Assembly: GCA_020284085.1 (NCBI GenBank)
Contig: JACEVL010000837.1
Coordinates: forward strand, 256,001 to 320,000
Reading direction: 5' to 3'
Length of the DNA: 64,000 nt
From: Aporrectodea caliginosa
Taxonomy: Eukaryota > Annelida > Clitellata > Crassiclitellata > Lumbricidae
The translations under genes were made by a program, and so were the position numbers. This document shows, piece after piece, positions 34,839-41,889 of this stretch; the stretch's first letter is position 1; the number at the start of each line of letters is the position of its first letter. A model generated the notes under the pieces. It had not been told where the DNA came from and did not search any database. It worked only from the letters and a program-made list of their open reading frames with translations.

Positions 34839-37035
34839 TGAGAAGAGAGAGAGAGAGAGAGACCACTCGGAGCTGGCGAAGCTGATAATAATAGTCTGCA
34901 AGCTGAACATTACGGTCTACTGTCTGTGGAGACTGACAGGTGCCTCCTTTTGCGCATCGTTAGAGGTGAAAGAACCTTCTATTGAGTATACCTCGGTCTG
35001 TTGTTTGTTCATTGTTCGGCTAAACACCACTGTTCTGTTGAACAAAGACTTGTTTTAGAAGAATCATCCTCCTTTATCCAGGCTTTGGGACTGGCACGCA
35101 CAGACACACAAACACACACGGAGTTACACACCCACCACACCTGTTGTTTTGATATTGATTCAGCTAGACACACATTTTCTGTTGACACTAAATCGCACTT
35201 GTTTTGAAGAATCATACAGCCATGCACGCCGGAAATCTTTGATATGCATGCATGCATGTATACATACAAACACATTCATTCATTCATTTCACGCATTTAT
35301 ATAGCGCACCTTCAAGATTTCACTCAGAGGCGCTCCCGACACACAGCGCGGACACTGAATCGGAGTTTCACGCCGAAGCGCATGAGCAACAGTGAAGGAC
35401 TTGCCTACACGCACACAGGTGGACACGAACACACACACTCTGGCTACAAGGCACCACACACACATGGATGGATACAGACCTGCAATACTGTACTGCACCG
35501 AACATACCTGTACACCACCGCGCCCCACATACATACATACATGTACATACATACATACATACATACATACAAACATTCATACATGCATACACAAATATGC
35601 CTACATATGCACACATACAATACATGCATGCATACATATACACATGCATGCATACAAGCAAACTTGCATGCATGCGTATATACAAACACATTCTAGCTGG
35701 TAACCCCTTCTCCTCCTTTGCTTTTCTCAAAACCTATACATCAGTTCTGGATTTTTAATGCGACAAAGCAGCACTAAGTTCCACCACTTGAAGCAGTGAT
35801 TTCGTTCGAGACAATAGAGCGATATACTGAACATTTACCAATTTCTTTTCTTTGTAAAATACAAACCTAGAGCACGTTTCTTCCTCCTCCTCGGAGCTCT
35901 TCTGGCTTCATTTTCTGAGCTAATGATGGCTCTTTTCTCTCGAATGTCCACCGGAGCAATGGCGTTGTTGTTCCTCTTGATGCCTGCTTCGTTTCCGTTG
36001 TTCGAAGAAACAGTTTCGTTATCTTTGTTGCTGCTGGCTGTTGCTTTCTCGTTGCTTAAACGAGTGTATTTGTTGCTAGTGTTGTCGATAGTTGTTGATC
36101 TCGTGTTGCTTGAAAGAATGGCTTCTTTGTTGGCGTTGTCTACGTCTCTTTTCCTCCTCGCCGTTGCTTTCTGGTTGTTGTCGTTGGTTGTCATGGCTGA
36201 CTTCTTGACTGGACTCATGTTGCAGATGGTGACTGATGGAAAGACGAGTTGCTGTTCGTGTAGAATTGACATGCTGACTGAGACATCGTAGCGTAAGTAT
36301 TCAACTATCAGTCCACGTACGTTGTACACCAATCCGCAGAACATCAACAGAATCGCCAACGCCCAGAAACACTTCTTCACTATACCTGTCGAAGAATTTG
36401 CAAAGACTTTTTCAGATTTTACGTGGACTAAACTGAGATTAAGTAAACCAAATACATAATTACACAGCTTGCCTACACCATGATAATTTTTTTGTGCACA
36501 TTTAACCCTTAACCTTTCTAAAGTATATTTAAATTTAAAGTAACATATTCAACAGCGAAGGTAATCCGATATCCTGAAAGAGAGTCTCTCCGCTTAAACG
36601 TCTCCCCCGTCTCTATTTCGGAAGAGATTCTGCACCGAAGGAATCTTTCTTAGAATATATTCGCTCCCGACAAGATCGCTACTTGCAATATTGTATTACC
36701 TGTAGTTGTTACAATTACAACTGTACAGACAATTACAAATACGATTACAGTTACAGCTAATATAGAATTGCAATTACATTCTGCAATCATAAGGGGCTAT
36801 AGGGCGTTGAAGAAACTGTCTCGAAAGGGATTATTGTCAGAGAAGAATCGAAAATGACCTTTGGGGTCAAAGTACCTCTGGCCTTGTTCAGGTTGGGCAG
36901 GCCATGAGCCGTCGAGCGCTCCTCCAAGGCCCTGGTGATGCTGCGAACGCTCGGCCGTGTCAGAGGATTGCCGCTCTCAGTGTAATCACGTATATCACTA
37001 GGTGTCATGAACCTATACACTGGTGCTCGCTTCAT
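13958..37035 (-). CDS. Gene 1: DEG/ENaC-family channel subunit with inserted C-type lectin and Thr-rich mucin-like domains (13 coding exons)
   Basis: The joined exons are 37035-36876, 36385-35867, 33403-33238, 32066-31834, 30843-29568, 28055-27946, 25969-25806, 23735-23625, 22408-22288, 20944-20872, 16016-15959, 14828-14682 and 14101-13958. They total 3282 nt in one open frame, about 1093 aa. Domains in order: cytoplasmic HG motif (about residues 44-45), TM1 (60-81), FPSVTICN (102-109), furin-type sites RRKR (130-133), REKR (202-205) and RRRKKR (219-224), C-type lectin fold (229-357), Thr-rich stalk (about 365-665), Cys cluster (672-703), ENaC finger and thumb (760-1000), TM2 (about 1050-1085). 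By family knowledge it should be a trimeric, amiloride-type cation channel subunit in the plasma membrane. The lectin and mucin modules are not normal parts of this family. The filter reads G-F-A at about 1063-1065. Splice sites were read by eye; the fit of phases and total length is strong support. Ligand and selectivity are unknown. Confidence 0.88.
14140..14580. repeat. (ATC)n microsatellite in the last intron of gene 1
   Basis: About 440 bp of imperfect CATCATCAT with CGTCGTCGT variants, starting 40 bp upstream of the exon 13 acceptor. Met-rich and Ser-rich frames here are artefacts. Confidence 0.92.
14682..14828 (-). CDS. Gene 1 exon 12: last extracellular strand before TM2
   Basis: 147 nt in all three genes, phase 0 both ends; acceptor ATTGTAG, donor CCG|GTACAT. 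It encodes LRKLAAKIGQ, LALEIYFETF and AISESPSYP, matching the pattern N..K..VYF..L.Y..I.E.P.YP. Confidence 0.87.
15335..15757 (-). mobile_element. Dimeric tRNA-derived SINE in gene 1 intron
   Basis: Read on the minus strand: GGATCCTGAGTGGCCGAGTG (A box), GGTTCGCTTCC (B box), a spacer with ACAATACAACAC, a second tRNA-like head GGGGCGCGGTGGTTTAGGGG with GGTTCGAATCC, then GAGCGCCTCTGAATAGG and an ACAATACAAT tail. It matches the copy at 60075. Confidence 0.75.
15959..16016 (-). CDS. Gene 1 exon 11: S.A.WP strand
   Basis: 58 nt, the same length as in gene 3; acceptor TTTCACACAG, donor AGAAG|GTAAGAG. It encodes RFSVKTSLAAWPNKKQK, the palm strand after the C.CP..C motif. Confidence 0.8.
16090..17203. 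other. Gene 1 intron 10 sequence next to exon 11
   Basis: Holds one copy of a dispersed motif (GCATTAGACACCGGCGCAAT) at 16155-16190. From 16390 the base composition is more even and stop-rich in all frames; possibly an old unrecognised repeat. Confidence 0.4.
17204..19676 (-). mobile_element. Pogo/Tigger-like DNA transposon, internally deleted, with nested LINE
   Basis: Inverted ends GGGGAAAGTGGCCCAAAATG and, in complement of the right end, GGGGAAAGTAGCCTAAAATG, flanked by TA on both sides. Subterminal copies of AAAATGACATA or its variants occur on both sides. On the minus strand 18724-18600 encodes YKRKPDRQSWNSEYMRLAI and WLRGSKEFNDPRGTLGLRA, a pipsqueak-type HTH of Tigger transposases. 18080-17956 encodes CLFCSDLLSNS and WIKCTVCHNWAHCE, the C-terminal zinc-binding tail of that group. 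The DDE core is missing. A LINE end (18775-19175) is inserted. Confidence 0.72.
18775..19175 (+). mobile_element. CR1-type LINE 3' end nested in the pogo-like element
   Basis: Encodes APKYLSDYMRKPLSATSSR, DLFVPRTRTALAQRRAFAVV and GPSTWNDLSP, then CTGAGAGCGCTTCTGAATAG, GGCGCTATATAAATCTTTAG and an ACAATACAAT tail. Confidence 0.75.
20040..20490 (-). mobile_element. LINE (Crack/CR1-like) C-terminal fragment
   Basis: Complement encodes LYASPAWWGFTTASDRLKL, QRAKRLGYLPPQQQDLDRMM and YALRPRPHEYELPKK, the same ORF end as at 11860-12460. Truncated and followed by a (TA)n run at 20499-20513. Confidence 0.65.
20872..20944 (-). CDS. Gene 1 exon 10: thumb CPCPERC segment
   Basis: 73 nt, identical in length to gene 2; acceptor TTCCAG|GTGAC, donor TGCAG|GTTAGG. 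It encodes DCSYSVRKMFADNTLYCPCPERC, the C.CP..C motif of the family. Confidence 0.82.
21888..22680. repeat. Three copies of an 80-bp dispersed repeat around gene 1 exon 9
   Basis: Copies near 21888-21960, 22170-22250 and 22595-22675, and a fourth at 27728-27800, share AGCGCTCGTGAATAAGCTGG and GAGTGGCGCTTTAGAAGTT followed by GATTACGATTACG. They look like LINE or SINE 3' ends. Confidence 0.7.
22288..22408 (-). CDS. Gene 1 exon 9: thumb segment ACQKTCYQR..C.C.DPYVP
   Basis: 121 nt, phase 0 in and 1 out; acceptor TAAACAG, donor CAAG|GTCCG. ACQKTCYQRKMIERCQCADP fits the DEG/ENaC thumb pattern C...C.....I..C.C..P and aligns with genes 2 and 3. Confidence 0.88.
23060..23570 (-). mobile_element. CR1-type LINE 3' end
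   Basis: Complement: GRLDRVLRSAARLIGHIPKY, AYMRDVLHWLPASQRISYRI, VWRCLTGSAPSYLSDLCRPV and FSVAGPSTWNGLS, the CR1 ORF2 C terminus. Tail GAGGCGCTATATAAAT and (ATTC)n at 23066-23085. The frame is intact over about 150 codons. Confidence 0.8.
23625..23735 (-). CDS. Gene 1 exon 8: PYTDC segment
   Basis: 111 nt, phase 0 both ends; acceptor CTTTTGTAG, donor ACT|GTAAG. It encodes QPVPYTDC and KYPVEYTM, aligned with QPYPYGDC in gene 2 and with the family pattern PY..C. Confidence 0.82.
23855..24375 (+). mobile_element. CR1-type LINE 3' end
   Basis: Encodes DYMRRELHWLPVAGRVQFKI, TGTAPDYIAELCLPV and RRALRSASRSDLMIPSF with frameshifts, then GTTGAGCGCTTCTGAGAGAC, TGGCGCTTTATAAATG and a TACATTACAT tail. 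Lies just upstream of gene 1 exon 8 in transcript sense. Confidence 0.75.
24550..24720. repeat. (CAAT)n/(CAGT)n microsatellite
   Basis: About 170 bp of AATCAATCAA and GTCAGTCAGT tracts. Confidence 0.92.
24735..25010 (-). mobile_element. CR1-type LINE fragment
   Basis: Complement of GAGAGGCGTTCCCGACCCAG marks a LINE 3' end; the body has decayed. Confidence 0.5.
25020..25690 (-). mobile_element. LINE (Crack/CR1-like) C-terminal fragment
   Basis: Tail complement at 25020-25060 contains CAATAAAG. Complement near 25650 encodes CGLTRVDQLERVN in one frame, and PDNIPSIDHLCQIADTRFF and NPEHVLHDH further on, like the LINE ORF ends at 11860 and 20040. Frameshifted. Confidence 0.55.
25806..25969 (-). 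CDS. Gene 1 exon 7: palm/beta-ball segment with PFPEDEG loop
   Basis: 164 nt, as in gene 2. It encodes LKLWLNILQEEY, then MPFPEDEGILLSPG and SIAVTQ, matching the family pattern P.PEDEG..L.PG..T.I.VTQ. Acceptor TCGCACAG, donor ACGCAG|GTAGG, phase 0 out. Confidence 0.88.
26390..26515 (+). mobile_element. LINE-type 3' tail
   Basis: TACGGCGCTGTATAAATGTC followed by CAATTACAATTC; the upstream part is not recognisable. Confidence 0.4.
26618..26855 (+). mobile_element. tRNA-derived SINE, single-head type
   Basis: GGGGCGCGGTGGTGTAGGGG (A box), GCGGGTTCGAATCC (B box), then GAGCGCCTCTGAGTAG, GGGGCGCTATATAAATATCT and (GAAT)n. The tail equals that of the CR1-type LINEs here. Confidence 0.78.
27070..27420. 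repeat. Low-complexity, possibly MITE-derived segment
   Basis: AAGGGGCCGTCCATAAAGTA begins a C-rich tract (ACCCCCTCCCCC) and GTGTGACGTCACAC with CCACCCCCTCCCC ends it. The ends resemble each other but are not a clean inverted pair. Confidence 0.35.
27946..28055 (-). CDS. Gene 1 exon 6: finger motif GNCYVFNSGW; uses a GC donor
   Basis: 110 nt, as in gene 2. It encodes DFHNPIHGNCYVFNSGW, the strongly conserved ENaC/ASIC finger segment. Only the donor CACG|GCAAGT gives the phase needed to join exon 7 (GHG|LKLWL), so this intron appears to be of GC-AG type. Confidence 0.85.
28165..28690 (-). mobile_element. CR1-type LINE 3' fragment split by a MITE
   Basis: 28170-28224 (TATAGCGCCACTTCAAGAG, AGAGGCGCTCCTGAC) continues after the MITE at 28562 with complement of GAAGCTTGTTCCAGGAGGAT, the LINE GPS.WN.L region. 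Confidence 0.55.
28225..28553. mobile_element. hAT-type MITE with perfect 8-bp target duplication
   Basis: Ends CAGTGGCGTAACGAGGGGC and GTTACGCCACTG in inverted orientation. CTCCTGAC at 28217-28224 is repeated at 28554-28561. GC-rich subterminal GCCGCCCCCGGGCGC is mirrored near 28518. It sits inside a LINE tail. Confidence 0.82.
28720..28920. repeat. Degenerate 16-18 bp tandem repeat
   Basis: Copies of CCTTTGATGAACAGTC and CCCTTGATGAATCGTC at 28815-28917, preceded by two copies of a TATTTAAGCAA unit. Confidence 0.7.
29281..29470 (-). mobile_element. (ATT)n tail and CR1-type LINE end
   Basis: 29281-29335 is pure TTATTATTA; next ATAGCGCCCCTTCAAGGTA, CAGAAGCGCTCCCAGTCC, the complement of the LINE tail. 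Confidence 0.65.
29568..30843 (-). CDS. Gene 1 exon 5: Thr-rich mucin-like stalk, Cys cluster and start of ENaC finger
   Basis: 1276 nt, phase 1 in and 2 out; acceptor AATGCAG|ACG, donor GAACT|GTAGG. About 300 residues of Thr/Pro repeats (motifs such as KETTTQTTTKATPT) predict dense O-glycosylation. Then follow a cluster of the form CCCRCCS..CAFC..CAS, LNGSRFPDRL, LGYSRDEFILDCRYDGNDC, the last being the ENaC finger motif. The strand antisense to it shows a long Val-rich frame, which is a shadow. Confidence 0.88.
31716..31810. repeat. (CATA)n microsatellite 24 bp from gene 1 exon 4 donor
   Basis: 24 near-perfect ACATACATAC units directly inside the intron after exon 4. Confidence 0.95.
31834..32066 (-). 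CDS. Gene 1 exon 4: second half of C-type lectin-like domain
   Basis: 233 nt, phase 2 in and 1 out; donor GCCA|GTAAGTAT. It encodes EYWIGLLRF (the WIGL core motif), HIWWTDGN, EGFWVTSF and RPFICKM, with three N-glycosylation sequons (NQT, NET, NVT). The Ca-binding EPN/QPD and WND motifs are absent, and so is the second conserved Cys pair. Confidence 0.85.
32640..33075 (-). mobile_element. tRNA-derived SINE with (ATC)n tail
   Basis: On the minus strand: CCTAGTGATTAACAAGCTGG (A box) and GGGGGTCAAACCCCGCC (B box) near 33010-33070; the 3' end GTTACGGCGCTGTAGAAATT leads into (ATC)n at 32720-32768. Confidence 0.65.
33080..33215 (+). mobile_element. SINE/LINE tail with (GATT)n
   Basis: GCGCCTCTGAGTAGATATCT, GGGGCGCTATATCAAG, then about 18 GATT units directly before gene 1 exon 3 donor side (33238). 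Confidence 0.7.
33238..33403 (-). CDS. Gene 1 exon 3: first half of C-type lectin-like domain
   Basis: 166 nt, phase 1 in and 2 out; acceptor TTTTCAG, donor ATC|GTGAGCC. It encodes CYPDWKLYKAYCYYV, then LCVDWDGNLVSILNEEEQDF. The pattern C..W..Y...CY, C....G.LVSI and E.EQ.F is that of the N-terminal half of C-type lectin folds. Confidence 0.85.
33541..33870 (-). mobile_element. LINE fragments: tail plus RTE-type ORF end
   Basis: 33541-33640 is a GCGCCCCTTGCAGAGGACTA-type tail (complement). 33690-33840 in complement encodes MEHTLRRDSLLRMVIEGKME and RPRQMILDWMM, the C terminus of invertebrate endonuclease-reverse transcriptases. Confidence 0.65.
33880..34165 (+). mobile_element. Endonuclease-reverse transcriptase fragment, opposite strand
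   Basis: Encodes KRIALGKEALTKRRELLRVK, LKKRTIKTLIWSVVLYGSET and WIMRKEDMEKN, the region just before the 33690-33840 piece in such proteins, so one element seems to be broken and inverted. Confidence 0.7.
34205..34790 (-). mobile_element. CR1-type LINE 3' end
   Basis: Complement: VHAFVTSRIDHCCSILVGLP, RLDRVLRSAARLIGRIPK, MRDVLHWLPVAQRISYRIAA and CAPSYLRDLCRPVSD, ending GGGGCGCTATATAAATCTCC and (GAAT)n. Confidence 0.82.
34790..34863. repeat. (GA)n microsatellite
   Basis: About 60 bp of GAGAGAGAGA in two blocks. Confidence 0.95.
35280..35690 (-). mobile_element. tRNA-derived SINE (−) broken by (CACA)/(TACA) repeats
   Basis: Complement of ACTCAGAGGCGCTCCCGACA, GAATCGGAGTTTCACGCCGA and GTACACCACCGCGCCCC; microsatellite CATACATACA lies at 35524-35690. 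The long Met/Tyr/Val/Cys frames here are artefacts. Confidence 0.65.
35867..36385 (-). CDS. Gene 1 exon 2: TM1, first palm strand and furin-site linker
   Basis: Acceptor GACAG|GTATAG, donor CTAG|GTTTGT. It encodes TM1 (CFWALAILLMFCGLVYNV), the DEG/ENaC signature FPSVTICNMSPVKKS, and an Asn/Ser-rich linker with RRKRD, REKRA and RRRKKRA, all good furin consensus sites. Length is 519 nt. Confidence 0.9.
36876..37035 (-). CDS. Gene 1 exon 1: cytoplasmic N terminus with HG gating motif
   Basis: Encodes YRFMTPSDI and STAHGLPNLNKARG. The His-Gly pair is the conserved DEG/ENaC gating motif just before TM1. The donor is CAGAG|GTACT and leaves phase 1. ATG at 37035 is chosen because the upstream acceptor and putative leader give an in-frame stop. 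Confidence 0.85.
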
Positions 37036-37079
37036 CCTGTCTGCAAAGGAAAAAAAGTAAAGTAAGGTCAGGCCAGGCC

Positions 37080-37565
37080 AGCTAAGGTATTGTAAGCTCA
37101 GGTAAAGTAAGGTTAGGTAAGGTATTGTAAGCTCAGGTAAAGTAAGGTTAGGTAAGGTATTGTAAGCTCAGGTAAAGTAAGGTTAGGTAAGGTATTGTAA
37201 GCTCAGGTAAAGTAAGGTTAGGTAAGGTATTGTAAGCTCAGGTAAAGTAAGGTTAGGTAAGGTATTGTAAGCTCAGGTAAAGTAAGGTTAGGTAAGGTAT
37301 TGTAAGCTCAGGTAAAGTAAGGTTAGGTAAGGTATTGTAAGCTCAGGTAAAGTAAGGTTAGGTAAGGTATTGTAAGCTCAGGTAAAGTAAGGTTAGGTAA
37401 GGTATTGTAAGCTCAGGTAAAGTAAGGTTAGGTAAGGTATTGTAAGCTCAGGTAAAGTAAGGTTAGGTAAGGTATTGTAAGCTCAGGTAAAGTAAGGTTA
37501 GGTAAGGTATTGTAAGCTCAGGTAAAGTAAGGTTAGGTAAGGTATTGTAAGGTATTGTAAGGTGA
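37080..37565. repeat. 35-bp minisatellite just upstream of gene 1 exon 1
   Basis: Thirteen almost identical, directly abutting copies (GGTATTGTAAGCTCAGGTAA plus AGTAAGGTTAGGTAA) starting at 37086, in the putative leader intron. There are no spacers. Confidence 0.95.
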
Positions 37566-37724
37566 GGTAAGATAAGGTAAGGCCAACGTTTCTGACAGTC
37601 ATAAGTTGTCAAACATTAATGATTTTCCCTTCTGTTGTTTTGTTTTGTTAACTGAAATAATATATATATATATCATTCGTTCGTAATGACATTTAACATC
37701 ATATAGACTTTCCTTTCTGGATCT

Positions 37725-37862
37725 TTGTCTTCATCTCTCTCTCTCTCTATCCTTAAAACCTATTTCTTCTCTCGGGGTTCTCGCACTGGGAGCGCTACTG
37801 AATGGCCTCGGCTGTGAGCGGCGCTATATAAATTACTAATTACATTACATAATTACATTACA
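37725..37862 (+). mobile_element. CR1-type LINE 3' tail
   Basis: GTTCTCGCACTGGGAGCGCT, GAGCGGCGCTATATAAATTA and a TTACATTACAT tail. Confidence 0.6.
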
Positions 37863-38324
37863 TCAATAAATAATGATACAATGTATACTAGCCTATATAT
37901 ATACATATATATATAGTTATAACATTATGTGCAACTTATGTATATATTAGTGCATAGTGTTACCATGTACATTAATGCACAAGGTTACTATGTTTATCAA
38001 AACATTGTATAGGGCCTAACTGTGTTTATACAAATTACAAATACATTGTATCATCGGCTGGTATGAAGGAGTAATCGAAGAGTCTAGTAGCCTATGTTCC
38101 GGTCACGAAAGCTTCATCGACCGCCGCTAATTCCGTGGAACGTTTCTGCATGGAACCAGCCATCGATTGTGGCCTGGTGAATTAAGGTAACGACACGAAG
38201 AAATTATATAGGTGTTTACAAATATTATGTGTAACCTACAGATGTAAACAGTTACATCATATTAATAAAAAAAAGAGCTTAGTTACACTGTGCAGCGATG
38301 TATGTGGCAACACTATTTACTTAG

Positions 38325-38645
38325 AGTAGATTAGATCAGAGTGCATAAGATTAGACTAGATTAGATTATTCTAGATAAGACTAGATTGGATTACATTAGA
38401 CTAGACTAGACTATATTAGACTAGATTAGATTAGATTAGATTAGATTATTCTAGATAAGACTAGATTAGACTATATTGGATTACATTAGACTAGACTAGA
38501 TTAGACTAGTTAAGATCAGATTAGAATGCACTTTATAATTTCAGTTTAGATTAGATTGGAATAAGCAGGATAAAGTGGGACTAGATTAGATTAGATTTAC
38601 ATAGAGCAGGATAGAGCAGGATAGAGTGGGATAGATCAGACTTTC
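38325..38645. repeat. Degenerate AGATTAGACT repeat
   Basis: About 300 bp built of TAGATTAGAT and GACTAGACTA words close to the putative leader exon. Confidence 0.85.
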
Positions 38646-38701
38646 CCTCATCAGTCTACCAACTAAGAACCACGGTCCGGTTGTCGCGGACATCCACTTA
38701 C

Positions 38702-38830
38702 CTGATCAGTTGTTTCGGATGACACTGATAGAACTCCTTAAAACAACAGAAACACTCAGCCGACGACAAGCTTAACGGTTCAATGAACGCAAACTTTCTT
38801 CACTGGCATCGTTTGCCGCATGACCTGTCA
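38702..38830 (-). other. Possible non-coding first exon of gene 1
   Basis: On the minus strand a strong donor (ATCAG|GTAAGTGG) ends at 38702. The first coding exon of gene 1 is preceded by a good acceptor (pyrimidine tract, then GCAG) ending at 37041. Joining them puts an in-frame TGA three codons before the ATG at 37035, so this would be 5' UTR. The 5' end of the exon is a guess. Confidence 0.35.
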
Positions 38831-39254
38831 ATCAGTCTGCGATTCCTTTCTGTCTCTGGACCTGAAAGTGCCCTGCTTCACTTGGATGCGTCCTCCGCCG
38901 ATATTATGCAAATTAACACACGATCACCTGCTGCAGCAACCGAATGAAGAGGTTCTATCACTGCGAAGTCTATGCTATTTGTCTGAGAACGACAATTACC
39001 ATAATTTATTCAATATAATTATTACAATATTATGCATTCTGTTAAGAAAAGTATTAGCTTTGTGATATCAACAGCACAGTCTTGCAGCAGGAAAAACCAC
39101 AGTAGCAACTTTTTAAGCCTTAAATTTAAAACCAATTAAAATATTCAACTTTTACAACGGTTAGCAAATCGTCTCTCGCTCCAAATGTTGTTATTCATTC
39201 GCTCATTTAATCAAAGCATTTATATAGCGCCTCTCGCATAAATAATTATTGATT

Positions 39255-39412
39255 AGCGTGAATGCGAAGACCAGGGCAACGTCCTATGGGAGTTTCGAAT
39301 CCGTATACTCTCCGCGTTAGAAGCCGATCACTGTAACCAACCGTGTCCCACACGGATAGCCTACGGCCTGAAACGGTGCCTGCAATCGATCACCAAATGA
39401 TTGCCCTAGTCT
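39255..39412 (-). mobile_element. tRNA-derived SINE head
   Basis: Complement: GGGACACGGTTGGTTACAGT (A box region) and ACGGATTCGAAACTCCC (B box). Confidence 0.55.
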
Positions 39413-39639
39413 TCGCATTCACCTTAATCAATTGAACACTGACTGCATGGAGGCGCTGTGGATACGGTCACCAACTCACGAGACGTCGTCAATAGCTTGT
39501 CTAGGGAAGATAACCTCCACGACAACAAGGGTGACTCCAGGGATAACGCATACCTTGCTCCTCCATTCGAGTCTACGGCGGCGGGGACTTACAGGTATGT
39601 ATGTGGGAATTGTATTGTATTTATGGATGTAAAATAATA

Positions 39640-39890
39640 ATAATAATAATAATCATAATAATAACAGTGACAATTTATATGGCGCCGTAACACAGCCATG
39701 CCGAGCGAAAAGAGTGTTCTTACGACAGCGAAAGGAAGCACCTGGACCACCGGTTAATATGAAAGAACGAATTGATGAGTTGGGAGTTGGTTCGACAGTG
39801 AAGGGCCAGTGAAGGCAAAGGAAATAAAGGGAATGTTCATAGTGACCCCACTGGATTGACACTAGCACGTCTGAACTTTCGTTACCGTAG
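39640..39890 (-). mobile_element. SINE body with (AAT)n tail
   Basis: ATGGCGCCGTAACACAGCCA follows (AATAAT)n; the same 3' end occurs in the SINE at 32640. Confidence 0.5.
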
Positions 39891-39894
39891 CGGT

Positions 39895-40075
39895 ATCGTA
39901 ATCTTACTCAGAGGCGCTCCCAGCCCAACTCGGGCGAAAAAGAATAGTTTCAGATGCTTGGAAAAGGTATATGTAGAGTCCCTATATATATAGCTAAAAG
40001 AACACATAGGTCTGAAGGAAGGTTATTCCACGTGGTCGGCCCAATCAATGAAAAGGCACGACGTTGACATACAAT
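39895..40075 (-). mobile_element. CR1-type LINE 3' fragment
   Basis: Complement of CTCAGAGGCGCTCCCAGCCC and of GGTTATTCCACGTGGTCGGC (the GP.TWN.L region). Confidence 0.55.
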
Positions 40076-40119
40076 CATATACACTGGCTACGTTAACTCA
40101 GTTGATTGACCGGGTTCAT

Positions 40120-40405
40120 GACTGGATTGTTTTTTCTTAATAATAAAGTATTCGTTTATTAATTCAGACTGACAAGTACGCAGTAAGATTGCAAGATATA
40201 GTAGTAACAGATGATAACACGTTTAACAGGAGTCAAATTTAACTGTATGGCAGTCTACAAGGCGTCCATCTGTCCTACTGGTCATTTACAGTAGCTCCCA
40301 AAGGAGTTGAAGGCTGATTCGACCTTATGGGGCTAGCGGGTATCGAATCCTCGTCCTTCTGATCTTTGTGCGAGCGTGTTATCATTCAACCATCTCCCCG
40401 CCCTC
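40120..40405 (-). mobile_element. tRNA-derived SINE
   Basis: Complement: GGGGAGATGGTTGAATGATA (A box) and GAGGATTCGATACCCGC (B box) near 40340-40400. Confidence 0.6.
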
Positions 40406-41889
40406 TTACTTGTGCATTACCTTCTTTCCCTGCACTGGCTTCCCTAACTCAGATGATGGAAAGGGTGCATAGCCGCAGCAGTAGGCTAGATGTAGAGGGT
40501 ACATGGTCGGAGCAGTAGCTGGATAGGGTGCATGGCCGTAGCAGTAGCTGGATCGGCCCTTGCACCTGCGTAGACTGCTTCATTAGCGCAGACCATGCGA
40601 ATAACGTCAGATTGCTTCTGCCCAAACGTGAACCGTTCGATCATTGAACTGTTGTGACAGGGAAATTGGTGTTGATCGATGTGCGACGAGGGATATCGAT
40701 TGGCCGCAATATATACGATGCCACAGTCGTTGTTTCCGCGCCCGCTGCTGCTGTTGTTGCTGCTGCTACTGCTGCTGCTGCTGATGATGATGATGCTGAT
40801 GCTGCTGGTGCGGCTGCTCTGGCCCGTTCTAGTCCGTGCAAATGAAGCAGGAATCGAGAATCCATCGCTCAATAGATGTCACTAGTGCATGATTCCCGAT
40901 AAGTGCCTCAGCTCTCCAAAACAGGAAGTAAACCTCTTACAATGAAGATTGCACCTCTGAGTAGTTGCCTTGAAGAGGTGCTATTTATAAGCCCTGAATG
41001 AGTGAAGTATCAATGTCACGTCACTGAGAAATCATTATGCATACGCATGTTGTATAGCGCTATTGAGAGAAGCTTTCCAACAACATTTATATAACGCTAA
41101 TTCCCTATATATCTTATGGCAGTATCGACATCAATATCGACGACTTCCGATGTGTCAATCAATCGGTCTTCGAACTGCCGACTCGTACGTTAACTCAAAA
41201 TAAGAAGCACAGATTTTTGTATTTGTTTGTTTTTTTATTTAAAAAAATTTAATTAATTAACAAAGGGTGCTCATTGGCAACTGCACTTCAAACGTCAACA
41301 TAAAATGCCTTACACCAAAGAATCTGTTAACGGTATCTGTAACTCAAGCTATTAAATCTTTCCTCACGCTCTCAACAATGCGACCGCCTTATATAGACTT
41401 TGCCTACACTTTCCAGCCACGTCGTCAGCAGATGAAACTGGGAATGCTTCTGCCTCTAATCGCCAACGTCCCGCTCTTGGAGAAAACTTTCCGCTATTGC
41501 GCAAGCTTGGGATTTGTCTTGTCTTAGCTACGGATTTTACAAGGACTTTCTATGGACACTTGGAAACTGTCCTGTTCCGCCAGGGTTGGCGCTATATAAA
41601 TGCTCTAAATGAACGAATGAATGAAGGTGAGATGGTTTCTGTATCTTGAGGTGATTAAAGCATGACAGGTTTCTACCTGGTAGCAGCAGTGGGACTAATT
41701 GTATTGTAAGGGAAGTTGCAATGGTACTAAGGGAAGTAACAGTAGTCTGCGCTCACTAGTATACATGTATTAGCAATGTTAATGGCCAATGGGCTCCGGC
41801 CTCAGCAACATAGGCCTAATGTAGTCAATAGTAGGCCTAATTTAAGTGATGTCTTCCGGATACCCCATTGTTAAACAATTCATTTAATG

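Noticed and set aside
37080..37565. CRISPR-like array of 35-bp repeats
   Set aside because: The units abut directly with no spacers, and the locus is eukaryotic.
41267..41527. 86-residue plus-strand frame
   Set aside because: It is followed by a GGCGCTATATAAAT TE tail and shows no recognisable domain; probably decayed LINE sequence.
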